Of a stretch of DNA of 64,000 nt, positions 7,869 through 16,047 are shown in pieces (position 1 is the stretch's first letter; the number at the start of each line of letters is the position of its first letter). Below the pieces are notes generated by a model that was given only the letters and a program-made list of their open reading frames with translations, was not told where the DNA came from and searched no databases. The stretch covers positions 4,650,001-4,714,000 of the forward strand of contig OY970066.1 of the NCBI GenBank assembly GCA_963705285.1, written 5' to 3'. The stretch comes from JACMLD01 sp963705285 (GTDB lineage Bacteria; Bacteroidota; Bacteroidia; Chitinophagales; Chitinophagaceae). Position numbers and translations under genes: made by a program.

Positions 7869-8456
7869 ATGCTTGCAACAAATCCTTCTGTTGATTTTTA
7901 TTTCAATAAAGAACAAAAATGGCAGGAAGAAATTAAAAAATTAAGAACGATTGCACTCTCCTGCGGTCTTACCGAAGAATTAAAATGGGGTTGCCCCTGC
8001 TATTTGCATGCAGGTAATAAAATTGTTTTGATTCATACCTTCAAAGAATATTGCGCTTTCCTGTTTTTCAAAGGCGCCTTATTAAAAGATGAAGCCAGCA
8101 TACTTATTCAGCAAACAAAAAATGTACAGGCGGCCCGCCAGACAAGGTTTACGAGCCTCAAAGAAATTACGCAACAACAGGCTGTGCTGAAAGCTTACAT
8201 TTATGAAGCCATTGAAGTAGAAAAGGCCGGGCTCACTGTAAAAATGAAAAAGACCACGGAGTTTGAGATGCCGGAGGAATTCAAACAACAACTTGGTAAA
8301 AATGCCGCGCTAAAAAAAGCTTTCAACGCACTCACTCCTGGCAGGCAAAGAGGCTACCTCTTATATTTTTCGGCAGCCAAACAATCCACCACCCGTTTGT
8401 CCAGAATTGCAAAAGCCATTCAACCGATTATGAATGGTGAGGGATTGAACGATTGA
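7869..8456 (+). CDS. YdeI/OmpD-associated family protein (DUF1801)
   Basis: 195 residues, 34 bp after the DUF4256 gene and last in the ArsR operon. N-terminal DUF1801 domain: VDFYFNKEQKWQEEIKKLRT, LTEELKWGCPCYLH, EYCAFLFFKGALLKD. C-terminal YdeI part ends in LTPGRQRGYLLYFSAAKQS, a highly typical tail that contains Arg and Ser residues of unknown role. Cytoplasmic. In Bacillus and Salmonella relatives these proteins are linked to envelope stress or peptide resistance; that role is only suggestive here. Confidence 0.87.
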   Translation: MLATNPSVDFYFNKEQKWQEEIKKLRTIALSCGLTEELKWGCPCYLHAGNKIVLIHTFKEYCAFLFFKGALLKDEASILIQQTKNVQAARQTRFTSLKEITQQQAVLKAYIYEAIEVEKAGLTVKMKKTTEFEMPEEFKQQLGKNAALKKAFNALTPGRQRGYLLYFSAAKQSTTRLSRIAKAIQPIMNGEGLND

Positions 8457-8520
8457 AGGTCAGCAATTATCCTTTTATAATTTGTAAGATTTGCGGGTAT
8501 GAGTAACGTCAGCCAGTATG

Positions 8521-10605
8521 CTAGTTTGCCATTACAATCACCGGCGATTCACCCACGTCTAACTGCACCCCTTTTGCAATTGTTGTTACGGGTTGTGAAA
8601 CGCCCGCAGCATTATTGTCGGATAATTTAAATGCTGTAACTATTTGATTTTTATTTACATCCATCATTAAACTATAATTTTTTACCAGGCTACCATTAGT
8701 AGTGGGACTAAAGAGTACCCATGCTTTTTTTGCCGGATCCTGCCGGTTTTTAAGGCGGTAGACCCATACAGGGCCGGTTTCTGATACTATCGCATCGGGC
8801 CGATAATCGCCCAGGCGGTTTACAAAAGTGTTCCAGTAATACCATACAGGATAGACTACATTGTTTGCGGGACCGCCAATCATTCCGCTGGTAGCGTATG
8901 GCCCCTGTGCATTTTCATCGTTGGTGGCGCTGCGCATCATGTACTGATTATAGCCGTCGAAGCCAGACATAAATGCCGCCATTAATGAACGTATCACCAT
9001 AATGCCCTGCGACTGCGCTTCATTGTAACCAGGCAGCACCGGCGTACGTTGCCATGAATGCTGATTGCGGTCGTACCCGTTTTCGCCCAAGATGAGCGGA
9101 ATACCTGGCAGCAAACGGTTGTGAAATGCCCGCACTTTGGCAAGCTTCTCGCGCATATGATCTTCTTCCGGACTAATGCCGCGAATAGGCGATTGCAGGT
9201 TATTGGGCACTGCATTGCTGTAATAATGATATTGAACGCCTCCTTCCCAAATGAATTTGTGATCCTTGCGTAACTGGCGGCAGAGAAAATACAATGTTTT
9301 AATCCGGTTGGTATCCAGTTGTATCATGCCGCTTGTCATCAATTTGCTGGCAGGGTCTGCATTGACCAGTCCATGCTTACTGCCCAGTTTTTTTTCATGC
9401 CCGTCATAATCGGCCGAAGACACGGCGAAATAGTTCAACGGTGTCCAGTAATATTGTGTCCAATAGCCGTCTTCTTCATTGCCGTTTTCAAACCTGTCCA
9501 TCAGCCCAACACCGCTAAACCTGGGTATATCCTGCACATCTATCAGGTTGGTATCCACTTTTGTTTTACCAAACAATGCAGCCATGTTCCAGAATGTTTT
9601 GGCATGGCGACCATATGACATAGGGTCTTCCATATCCATACCCGGTGTAGTAACCGGTTTATCTTTTTCATTGAAGCCTTTTTGCTCGAGGTATTTGGGC
9701 AGCCCGCGGATGCTCATCCATAGATAATTGCCCCGGCGGCGAAGGCTGTCTGCGTAAGCACGTAACTGTTGTTGCGGAGGATGGTTCCATAGGTTAAGCG
9801 ACAATTGATTATTGGGATAGGCATTAACGGTATCCACATCAAAATAATCCATCTGCTGGTATAAACGCACCTGGTTAAACGGCTGGAGCAAGGCTGGTTG
9901 CACATAATCATAAGTATTAGTGCCAGCAAACTGTCGCAACGATGGCGCCGGTAAAACGGGTAATGGCGCCGGCATATCGCGGGCTATTTTTTTACTCATT
10001 TTACCATACAATACCAGTTCGCTGATAATGGATTTAAAACTATTGAACCGGATCATGACAAACCGCGAAGATTGCTTGACGGCAAAGTTTTTCCAACCCC
10101 AGGCAGCGGCATTGCCACGCGTAGCATACGCGGCTACCGGCGTCCAGTTATTCATATCTCCCGTATACAACCAAACGCTGTCGCTGGCCAGTGAGCGATC
10201 ATAGATGTAAAGATCGGTTAGCGCATACTCGTCGTGCAAATCAACCACAATGCGGAGGCCTTTACCAGGCGGGTAATAAATACCCATCAGGCTATTGGGC
10301 AAGGGATGCGTTTTTGGATGCGTGGATGCATCGATGGCAGGGTCTGCATTTTCATCGAACAACTTCATGGGGTCGCCATTGCCACTGCCTTCTGAGCCTG
10401 ATAAATCAAACACATCGTCTTTGGTTATTCCTGCAATTTTTTGGCTGGCGGCTGGGTGCTGCGGGCCGTTAAACGAGTGTCTGAAATAGATCAGCTGTCC
10501 GGCATACACCAGCAACACAGCAGCGATAATACTACACAGCAGTAATGTACCCAAAAGCAGGTTTTGTACACGTGGTGTTGCCGTATTGAATTTTCTGACG
10601 GGCAT
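8521..10605 (-). CDS. Membrane-anchored putative glycoside hydrolase with discoidin-like domain
   Basis: About 694 residues from the ATG at 10605, which puts a short basic N-terminus before one hydrophobic anchor (LLLGTLLLCSIIAAVLLVYAG). Residues about 80-205 have a discoidin-like layout (GKGLRIVVDLHDEYALTDLYIYD ... FVMIRFNS ... ISELVLYGKM). The rest resembles a clan-A type (beta/alpha)8 barrel: FDVDTVNAYPNNQ, WMSIRGLPKYLEQKG, FIWEGGVQYHYYSN and ILGENGYDRN, where the Glu of GENG could be the nucleophile and an upstream Glu the acid/base. The end (about 600-694) reads as a beta-sandwich. I do not recognise a named GH family. Ends tail to tail with the YdeI operon, 64 bp away. Confidence 0.6.
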   Translation of the reverse strand: MPVRKFNTATPRVQNLLLGTLLLCSIIAAVLLVYAGQLIYFRHSFNGPQHPAASQKIAGITKDDVFDLSGSEGSGNGDPMKLFDENADPAIDASTHPKTHPLPNSLMGIYYPPGKGLRIVVDLHDEYALTDLYIYDRSLASDSVWLYTGDMNNWTPVAAYATRGNAAAWGWKNFAVKQSSRFVMIRFNSFKSIISELVLYGKMSKKIARDMPAPLPVLPAPSLRQFAGTNTYDYVQPALLQPFNQVRLYQQMDYFDVDTVNAYPNNQLSLNLWNHPPQQQLRAYADSLRRRGNYLWMSIRGLPKYLEQKGFNEKDKPVTTPGMDMEDPMSYGRHAKTFWNMAALFGKTKVDTNLIDVQDIPRFSGVGLMDRFENGNEEDGYWTQYYWTPLNYFAVSSADYDGHEKKLGSKHGLVNADPASKLMTSGMIQLDTNRIKTLYFLCRQLRKDHKFIWEGGVQYHYYSNAVPNNLQSPIRGISPEEDHMREKLAKVRAFHNRLLPGIPLILGENGYDRNQHSWQRTPVLPGYNEAQSQGIMVIRSLMAAFMSGFDGYNQYMMRSATNDENAQGPYATSGMIGGPANNVVYPVWYYWNTFVNRLGDYRPDAIVSETGPVWVYRLKNRQDPAKKAWVLFSPTTNGSLVKNYSLMMDVNKNQIVTAFKLSDNNAAGVSQPVTTIAKGVQLDVGESPVIVMAN

Positions 10606-10674
10606 GGCATAAAAAATGACGGAGTGTTGTTGCATACAATTCACTCCGTCAATATACATTAATTTACGATTGAT

Positions 10675-11403
10675 TTATTTATACCCTTTTGAACGGATCA
10701 CGCTCCTTGTCATTTCATAAAACGCGCGTGAGCTGTCTTTAAATTCTTCCCATTTGGTTTTTTGCGGAAAAAATGCATCCGCCCATTCTTTTTTCCATTT
10801 GCCCGTAAAGTATTTCAGGATCTCCGGGTCTGTAGGGTTCACCACGTATTTAAAATCGCCTTCCCATTCTACGCGGTTAGTGATGAGGTTAGGATGTGTT
10901 TTCTCCAGTATTTTAAAACCAATAGAATGCGTGGGCAGGTAATCCTGTATGAGCTCGCCCATATCGAACCCGTATACAAAATTGATCTTGCTTTTATCAA
11001 CCAGGTAGGTAATGTCATTCATTTCATGGATGATCCATTTGTGTGATTCGCGCGGGAAAAGGTATTCCCCCAACAGAGATGGTGTTTCCATAAATCCCCT
11101 TTTGGCAACGCGAAATTGCTCAGCCAGGAATTTCTCGGGGTTTTCTACATGCTCCAGCACCTGGCAGCAAATAACATAATCAAACTCTTTGTCTTTAAAA
11201 GGAAGATTTTCACCATCCGCCTGCATAAAAGTCTGATTCTTCAGCACTTTAATATCACCACTGCGGTGGTAATTGGTATCGGTAAATTTATCCACCACCA
11301 CATTGGAACGGGGATGCGGGTTATGACCTCCTCCAACTTCTAAGACCCTGTCGGTGGATTTAATGTGTAAGTTTTCGCGGTTTCTGGGGTTCCTGATTTT
11401 CAT
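10675..11403 (-). CDS. Class I SAM-dependent methyltransferase
   Basis: 242 residues. Motif I is VLEVGGGHNPHPRSNVVVD (about 20-38), with the SAM-binding acidic residue in the VVDKF strand, and motif post-II is FDYVICCQVLEHVENPEKFL, the Methyltransf_11 pattern. The C-terminal part (KWKKEWADAFFPQKTKWEEF) is basic-aromatic and may hold the acceptor. Substrate unknown; family members act on small molecules or glycans. It starts 69 bp upstream of the putative glycosidase in the same direction, so the two could be co-transcribed. Confidence 0.85.
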   Translation of the reverse strand: MKIRNPRNRENLHIKSTDRVLEVGGGHNPHPRSNVVVDKFTDTNYHRSGDIKVLKNQTFMQADGENLPFKDKEFDYVICCQVLEHVENPEKFLAEQFRVAKRGFMETPSLLGEYLFPRESHKWIIHEMNDITYLVDKSKINFVYGFDMGELIQDYLPTHSIGFKILEKTHPNLITNRVEWEGDFKYVVNPTDPEILKYFTGKWKKEWADAFFPQKTKWEEFKDSSRAFYEMTRSVIRSKGYK

Positions 11404-11602
11404 TCAAAACTGTTATTTGGGTTTTGCGCAGAAGCGCCTTTAATGTGGCGATAAAGATAATTATTGTTTATTGATTTCACAAGTAGCAGTAAATAAATGT
11501 GTTACGTAGATTGAAAAATTCGGTGGTCCCTATTGCAAGCGAGTTGGTGTAACCTTGCCATTATCAAATTGATGCGGTTTATATTTACGGGCAAAAAATG
11601 GT

Positions 11603-12115
11603 ATGAATCTGCGCACGCAATTATTAAAAGAACACAGCCGCGCTAACTGCGATACAATTGTTGCGTGGATCAGCAATAACCAGCAACGCTTTGATGAGCT
11701 GTTCGAATTATTTTTGAGCGATGAATACCGGCTGGTGCAGCACGCCGCATGGCCGCTAAGCTATGCTGTAATTGCCCATCCTGCATTGATCAAAAAACAT
11801 TTCAGCCGGTTAATAAAAAACCTTTCCCGGGCTGGTATACACGATGCGGTAAAGCGCAATACCATGCGGCTGTTGCAGGATATAGAAATTCCCAAAAAAT
11901 TTCACGGGGCCATTATGGATACCTGTTTCCGGTACATCTCCGTACCAGGTGAAGCCGCCGCCGTAAAAGCATTTTCGCTTACGGTGCTGGAAAAATTATC
12001 AGGCATCTACCCGGAAATCATTCCTGAAATAAAATTACTGATTGAAGAAAATTATGATCGCGAAACTCCAGCATTTAAAGTAAGAGCGAGGAAATTCTTG
12101 AAGAAGAATGTGTAA
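11603..12115 (+). CDS. HEAT-repeat-like alpha-helical protein
   Basis: 170 residues made almost wholly of short paired helices: LFELFLSDEYRLVQHAAWPLSYA, KHFSRLIKNLSRAGIHDAVKRN, GAIMDTCFRYISVPGEAAAVKAFS and a basic tail KVRARKFLKKN. The DEYRLVQHAAWPL pattern and spacing are typical of HEAT/ARM-like proteins found in many Bacteroidota, sometimes wrongly labelled adenylosuccinate lyase. No enzymatic motif is present. A palindromic repeat begins 2 bp after its stop codon. Confidence 0.7.
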   Translation: MNLRTQLLKEHSRANCDTIVAWISNNQQRFDELFELFLSDEYRLVQHAAWPLSYAVIAHPALIKKHFSRLIKNLSRAGIHDAVKRNTMRLLQDIEIPKKFHGAIMDTCFRYISVPGEAAAVKAFSLTVLEKLSGIYPEIIPEIKLLIEENYDRETPAFKVRARKFLKKNV

Positions 12116-12451
12116 ACCTGCCTGCCGGCAGGCAGGTGTGCTAATGTGTTAGTGTGAAAATGCCGCGACGCGGTTTTATGGAACGCAGATTTTGATGATG
12201 GTGATGATTATACGATGACGGTCTGACGTCCTCGTCTGACCGATTACCAACGAGATTATGGAACGCAGATTTTGATGATGGTAATGATTGAAAATTATTT
12301 TTGTAATAATAAAAACTGTAGGGGCTGGGCTTGCCCCAGCCCAACTAAAAACAAAGCTCAAATTAAAATAGCGAGGGCTGTGTTTGGATGGCTTCCCCCT
12401 TCTTTGAGAAGTCCAAACGTGGCCGATATTAAGAAACGGAGCATTCCCCCT
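12116..12451 (+). repeat. Composite palindromic repeat, copy 1
   Basis: Full plus-orientation copy. Module A is the 20-bp perfect palindrome CCTGCCTGCCGGCAGGCAGG at 12117-12136, two bases after a stop codon. Module B is TTATGGAACGCAGATTTTGATGATGG with flanking GCCGCGACGCGG, present twice (from about 12160 and 12255). A GGTCTGACGTCCTCGTCTGACC palindrome lies between the two B copies. Module C is GTAGGGGCTGGGCTTGCCCC plus AGCCC at 12318-12342. No gene is seen. Confidence 0.88.
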
Positions 12452-13213
12452 TCAGGGGGTTAGGGGGTCAGTCCTCAACATAGTTTTATTTCTGATCACC
12501 ACCGGCGAGCCTTCTGCCACAAAAACAGAGGCAGGAGACGCTTGATCTAAAAACGAGAAACCTGCGCCGTAGAAACCTTCAAAATGACAATCGATGGTAT
12601 ACGATTCTACCGGGTAAACATTCCACACCGGGTGTTCTACCTGGTATTGATTGGTGAGGCCTTCATGCACTTTTGCATAGCCGAAGTAATGCTCAAAAAT
12701 AAAATGTTCTTTGGTACCCGGTAAAATGGATGCCGGGTGGTTGCCAACTGTTGCCGCTATACTATTGTCTTTACCTTTCCAGTGCCAGCTGTAGCTGAGG
12801 TGCATGCTACTACCGGTAACGGACACCCTATGTTGCATAGCAGTGGCCGTGTACTTTTCTTTGTACAGGTTATTGGCCACCCAAGCGATTGCACGTTTTG
12901 GAACTATCTCGCTGATAAAAACAACACCGCGGCGGATGCTGCCATCCTTAGCTGTATGTTTTACATAAAACCGCAGGTTGATTTCCGGAAAACGGGTATG
13001 AAATGGAATGCTGATGCCCTTTATTTTCACCTTGTCAAACAAAAAACCCACCAGGCTTACATAATGTTTGCCATTGAAATCATCCAGCTCGGTAAAAGCC
13101 GGTAAATATGGACGCAACACCGTCGGATCAATTTCGTAATTGGCCATGATAAGGTGCTGCCACGATGCGGTTAGAAAAACTGTTGATTTATCGCTGATGT
13201 CTGATTTAATCAT
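12452..13213 (-). CDS. DUF2071 (YqjF-like) protein
   Basis: About 253 residues from the ATG at 13213 (MIKSDISDKSTVFLTASWQH). The family layout is clear: FLTASWQHLIMANYEIDP, LRPYLPAFTELDDFNGKHYVS LVGFLF, then GVVFISEIVPKRAIAWVANNLY and a C-terminal beta-rich domain ending GSPVVIRNK. Function unknown; members are cytoplasmic. An earlier in-frame ATG at 13273 would add about 20 low-complexity residues. The start codon overlaps a heptad-type motif (AATCAGACATG), the same dialect as before several permease genes. Confidence 0.85.
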   Translation of the reverse strand: MIKSDISDKSTVFLTASWQHLIMANYEIDPTVLRPYLPAFTELDDFNGKHYVSLVGFLFDKVKIKGISIPFHTRFPEINLRFYVKHTAKDGSIRRGVVFISEIVPKRAIAWVANNLYKEKYTATAMQHRVSVTGSSMHLSYSWHWKGKDNSIAATVGNHPASILPGTKEHFIFEHYFGYAKVHEGLTNQYQVEHPVWNVYPVESYTIDCHFEGFYGAGFSFLDQASPASVFVAEGSPVVIRNKTMLRTDPLTP

Positions 13214-13328
13214 GTCTGATTTGTTTATGTTCGAGCGAGCCTGCACTAATATGGCACTTAGTGAATGTTGCAACCTAACGCTGATATGATAATGTAAGAA
13301 TGGAAATCAGCGATTAACAAATCAGCAA

Positions 13329-14594
13329 TCAGCGATTTTTCTCACCGATTCCTTTAAAGATGAGACGCAAAGACTGGTCGCGGGTAATATAGTTATATAC
13401 CCAGTTGCAAAACACAAAGAATTTATTTTTTACGCCCAGTATCAGCATTAGGTGCAGGCCCATCCATATCAACCACGCAAAGAATCCGCCGAAATGCAAT
13501 TTTGGTTTTGGCAGGTCAACTACTGCGAGGTTGCGTCCTACGGTGGCCATGGAACCTTTATCAAAATACTCAAACTCGTAGCGGATGGATGATTTACTTT
13601 CAATACGAATGAGGTTCTCTGCCAGCGTATCTGCCTGCTGCATGGCGGTTTGTGCTACCTGCGGATGCCCTTTTGGATAGAGCGGTGTTTCCATATACGC
13701 CACATCGCCAATAGCATAAATATTATCGCTGCCCATTACCAGGTTGTGCCGGTCTGTTTTAATACGGTTGCCTTTAGCGATAAGGTCTGGCTGTATGCCG
13801 GCAGGAATATTTCCTTTAATACCGGCTGCCCAGATAACGGTGGTGGTGGTAATGGTATTACCATTGGTAAGGCTAACGGTTTTGCCATCATAATCTTTAA
13901 CAACGGTATCGGTAATTACTTCTACGCCTAGCTTCTGCAGGTATTTGCGCGATTGTTCAGAAGATTTTTCTGTCATGGCCGCCAGCGTTCTGGGCGATCC
14001 CTCCAGCAAATAAATTTTCATCTGCTTAAAATCAAGCTCGGGATAATCTTTGGGCAAAACATAGGAGCGCATGTCTGCAATGGCGCCGGATACTTCTACA
14101 CCGGTGGGACCGCCGCCCACCACTACCACAGTTAGCAGGCTTTCTTTGGTGGCAGTATCCGTTGCAATGCTGGCATCTTCAAGATTCTGAATAAGGTGAT
14201 TGCGCAGTTGCAACGCTTCAATGGTTGATTTCATTGGAAAAGCATTGGCTGCCAGTTGCTGGTTACCAAAAAAATTGGTTCCCGCACCAGTGGCAATTAC
14301 CAGGGCATCATACTCAATTTCCCCATTGTCTGTGGTCACCTTGTTTTCTGCAGCCTTAATTTCCCGCAGTTCGCCCAAACGGATGCGCACGTTCTTACTT
14401 TTATGAAATGCCTTCCGCAGCGGAAAAGAAATATTACTGGCATCTAGTCCGGCCGTGGCCACCTGGTAAAATAATGGCTGAAACTGGTGGTAATTGAATT
14501 TATCGAGCAAAGTAATGTCAAATCCAGGCTGGTTATTGAGTTTTCTGGCCAGCCGCAGCCCGCCAAAACCGCCCCCTGCAATGAGTACTTTCAT
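13329..14594 (-). CDS. ndh: Type II NADH dehydrogenase (NDH-2)
   Basis: 421 residues. It oxidises NADH and passes electrons to the quinone pool without pumping protons. FAD-binding GxGxxG at IAGGGFGGLRLARKL (residues 3-18), NADH-binding VVVGGGPTGVEVSGAIADM (about 158-176) and the FAD/YAIGDVAYMETPLYPKGHPQVAQTAMQQ motif are all present. The C-terminus has a hydrophobic amphipathic stretch (FFAWLIWMGLHLMLILGVKNKFFVFCNWVYNY) that anchors the enzyme to the inner membrane, as in known NDH-2 proteins. The gene is last in the minus-strand run and is preceded by a perfect 26-bp palindrome. Confidence 0.92.
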   Translation of the reverse strand: MKVLIAGGGFGGLRLARKLNNQPGFDITLLDKFNYHQFQPLFYQVATAGLDASNISFPLRKAFHKSKNVRIRLGELREIKAAENKVTTDNGEIEYDALVIATGAGTNFFGNQQLAANAFPMKSTIEALQLRNHLIQNLEDASIATDTATKESLLTVVVVGGGPTGVEVSGAIADMRSYVLPKDYPELDFKQMKIYLLEGSPRTLAAMTEKSSEQSRKYLQKLGVEVITDTVVKDYDGKTVSLTNGNTITTTTVIWAAGIKGNIPAGIQPDLIAKGNRIKTDRHNLVMGSDNIYAIGDVAYMETPLYPKGHPQVAQTAMQQADTLAENLIRIESKSSIRYEFEYFDKGSMATVGRNLAVVDLPKPKLHFGGFFAWLIWMGLHLMLILGVKNKFFVFCNWVYNYITRDQSLRLIFKGIGEKNR

Positions 14595-14626
14595 GGTGGT
14601 AAAATTTAATTCAGCACAAACTTACA

Positions 14627-14652
14627 AAATTTTCAATAATTATTGAAAATTT
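14627..14652. promoter_or_regulatory. 26-bp perfect palindrome upstream of ndh
   Basis: AAATTTTCAATAA (14627-14639) is followed immediately by its reverse complement TTATTGAAAATTT (14640-14652). It lies between the TPR gene stop (14658) and the ndh start (14594), 32 bp from the latter. It could be a terminator for the TPR gene or an operator for ndh; the symmetric AT-rich form and absence of a loop slightly favour an operator or cruciform. Confidence 0.6.
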
Positions 14653-14657
14653 AATTA

Positions 14658-15917
14658 TTAGTAGCGGAGAACGCCCGACCAGTTGTAGATGATAAAGCCT
14701 GCCCCATACAAGCCCATCATTATCAATGCTTGTGCCGGAAAAACAAGGGAAGCCAGCAGTGAAAAAAGCCCCAGTATTGTGAGACCGAGAGAAAAAATGT
14801 TTCTTTTATTGTTCTTTTTAAACCTGACTGGGTAATCAATTTCCCCCAGGGGCAGCGCCAGCGAAAGACAGACAAGGCCGGCTGCAAAAAATACATCTTC
14901 GTATACCGTACCATTGGCAAGCTTTGTAAACAAGGCCAGGCCAAGTACGGCAAAGCCGGTAACCATTGCGGTAACCACGGTAATGGCCGACCATCGCTCG
15001 GTATTGGTGAGCGCGTATTTTCCGTCGGGATGAAACAGCAGGAAAAAATTAGCGAGGGAGTTCATCGTCCAACTGCCAATAACAAATACCAGGTAAATAC
15101 CCACCACCACCCAAACCAGCATATCGGTTGTACTGCTTTGCCTGAATACGGTAATCAGCAATCTGAAAACAATGAACAGTATAATGGGCATTGCTACCTT
15201 TAAACGTTTGCCCTGGTTATTTACCCAAAACGAGTATTGCAACAACCATTTATACGGTGGAATTTTTGATTTTAACGCTTCCTTTAAACCATTCTGGGCA
15301 TTTTGCATAGTTGGGTTAATGCGCAGTGCCTCACGGAAATGCGTAGCCGCTTCTTTATGCCGCCCACGCTCCAGCAGGTTCCATCCAATAGTGGTATGGG
15401 TAAACTCGCTATCGGGGTCATGCGCCAGCGCATCCTGCATAGTAGCAATGGCCTCCTCCGTCTTTTTCAACTTGTTAAGCGCCATTGCCCGGGCGTTGAG
15501 GCAGGTAATATTATCCGCTTCCAGCGCCAGCCCTTCATTGGCTTTATCGAGTGCGGCATGGAACTGTTTTTCTGCCAGCAGCACAAAAGATAACAGGCCA
15601 AAATATTCCGCGTGCCAGGGGTTAAGGCCTATGGCGCGGTTAAGTTGATCAATGGCCGGCCCGTTATGATCTTGCTGGTAATGGCCAAAACCCAGCAGGT
15701 AGTAATAAAAGCTTTCCTGGGGGTTACAGCGGATGGCATTTTGAATGACAGTAATGCCTTCAGCAAACAGTTTGCGGTGAAACAGGCATCTTGCCAGCAG
15801 CGACAATGCGTAATCGTTGTCGGGTTCCTGCTGCAGAAATTGTTTTATCTTAACCTCGGCATCCTTGGCACGCCCCTGGTCGAGTAAGAGTCTTGCCTGA
15901 TCGAGAAGTACGCTCAA
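14658..15917 (-). CDS. TPR protein with C-terminal multi-pass membrane domain
   Basis: 419 residues. Residues 1-215 are about six tetratricopeptide repeats (LLDQGRAKDAEVKIKQFL, LNPWHAEYFGLLSFVLLAEK, HDPDSEFTHTTIGWNLLERG, RHKEAATHFREALRINP). Residues 235-419 carry about six hydrophobic segments (VAMPIILFIVFRLLITVF, DMLVWVVVGIYLVFVIG, AITVVTAMVTGFAVLGLALF, VFFAAGLVCLSLALPLG, IFSLGLTILGLFSLLASLVF, ALIMMGLYGAGFIIYN). No catalytic motif. The TPR domain probably faces the cytoplasm. It lies 130 bp downstream of an AAA+ ATPase that also has TPR-like repeats, suggesting a membrane-linked scaffold partner. Confidence 0.85.
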   Translation of the reverse strand: MSVLLDQARLLLDQGRAKDAEVKIKQFLQQEPDNDYALSLLARCLFHRKLFAEGITVIQNAIRCNPQESFYYYLLGFGHYQQDHNGPAIDQLNRAIGLNPWHAEYFGLLSFVLLAEKQFHAALDKANEGLALEADNITCLNARAMALNKLKKTEEAIATMQDALAHDPDSEFTHTTIGWNLLERGRHKEAATHFREALRINPTMQNAQNGLKEALKSKIPPYKWLLQYSFWVNNQGKRLKVAMPIILFIVFRLLITVFRQSSTTDMLVWVVVGIYLVFVIGSWTMNSLANFFLLFHPDGKYALTNTERWSAITVVTAMVTGFAVLGLALFTKLANGTVYEDVFFAAGLVCLSLALPLGEIDYPVRFKKNNKRNIFSLGLTILGLFSLLASLVFPAQALIMMGLYGAGFIIYNWSGVLRY

Positions 15918-16047
15918 TTTTTTTAATTTGAATGTTGAATTTTAAATTTTGAATTGAATCAACAGCTAATTTAATTTTCGTTTTTTATTCATACCATGCC
16001 GTACTGGTGGGAAGCATTTACAATTTAAAATTCAAAATTTAAAATAG

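Noticed and set aside
12117..12345. CRISPR-like or insertion-sequence interpretation of the palindromic repeats
   Set aside because: No regular spacers, no cas or transposase gene, and the modules differ in spacing; they fit a REP/MITE-like element better.
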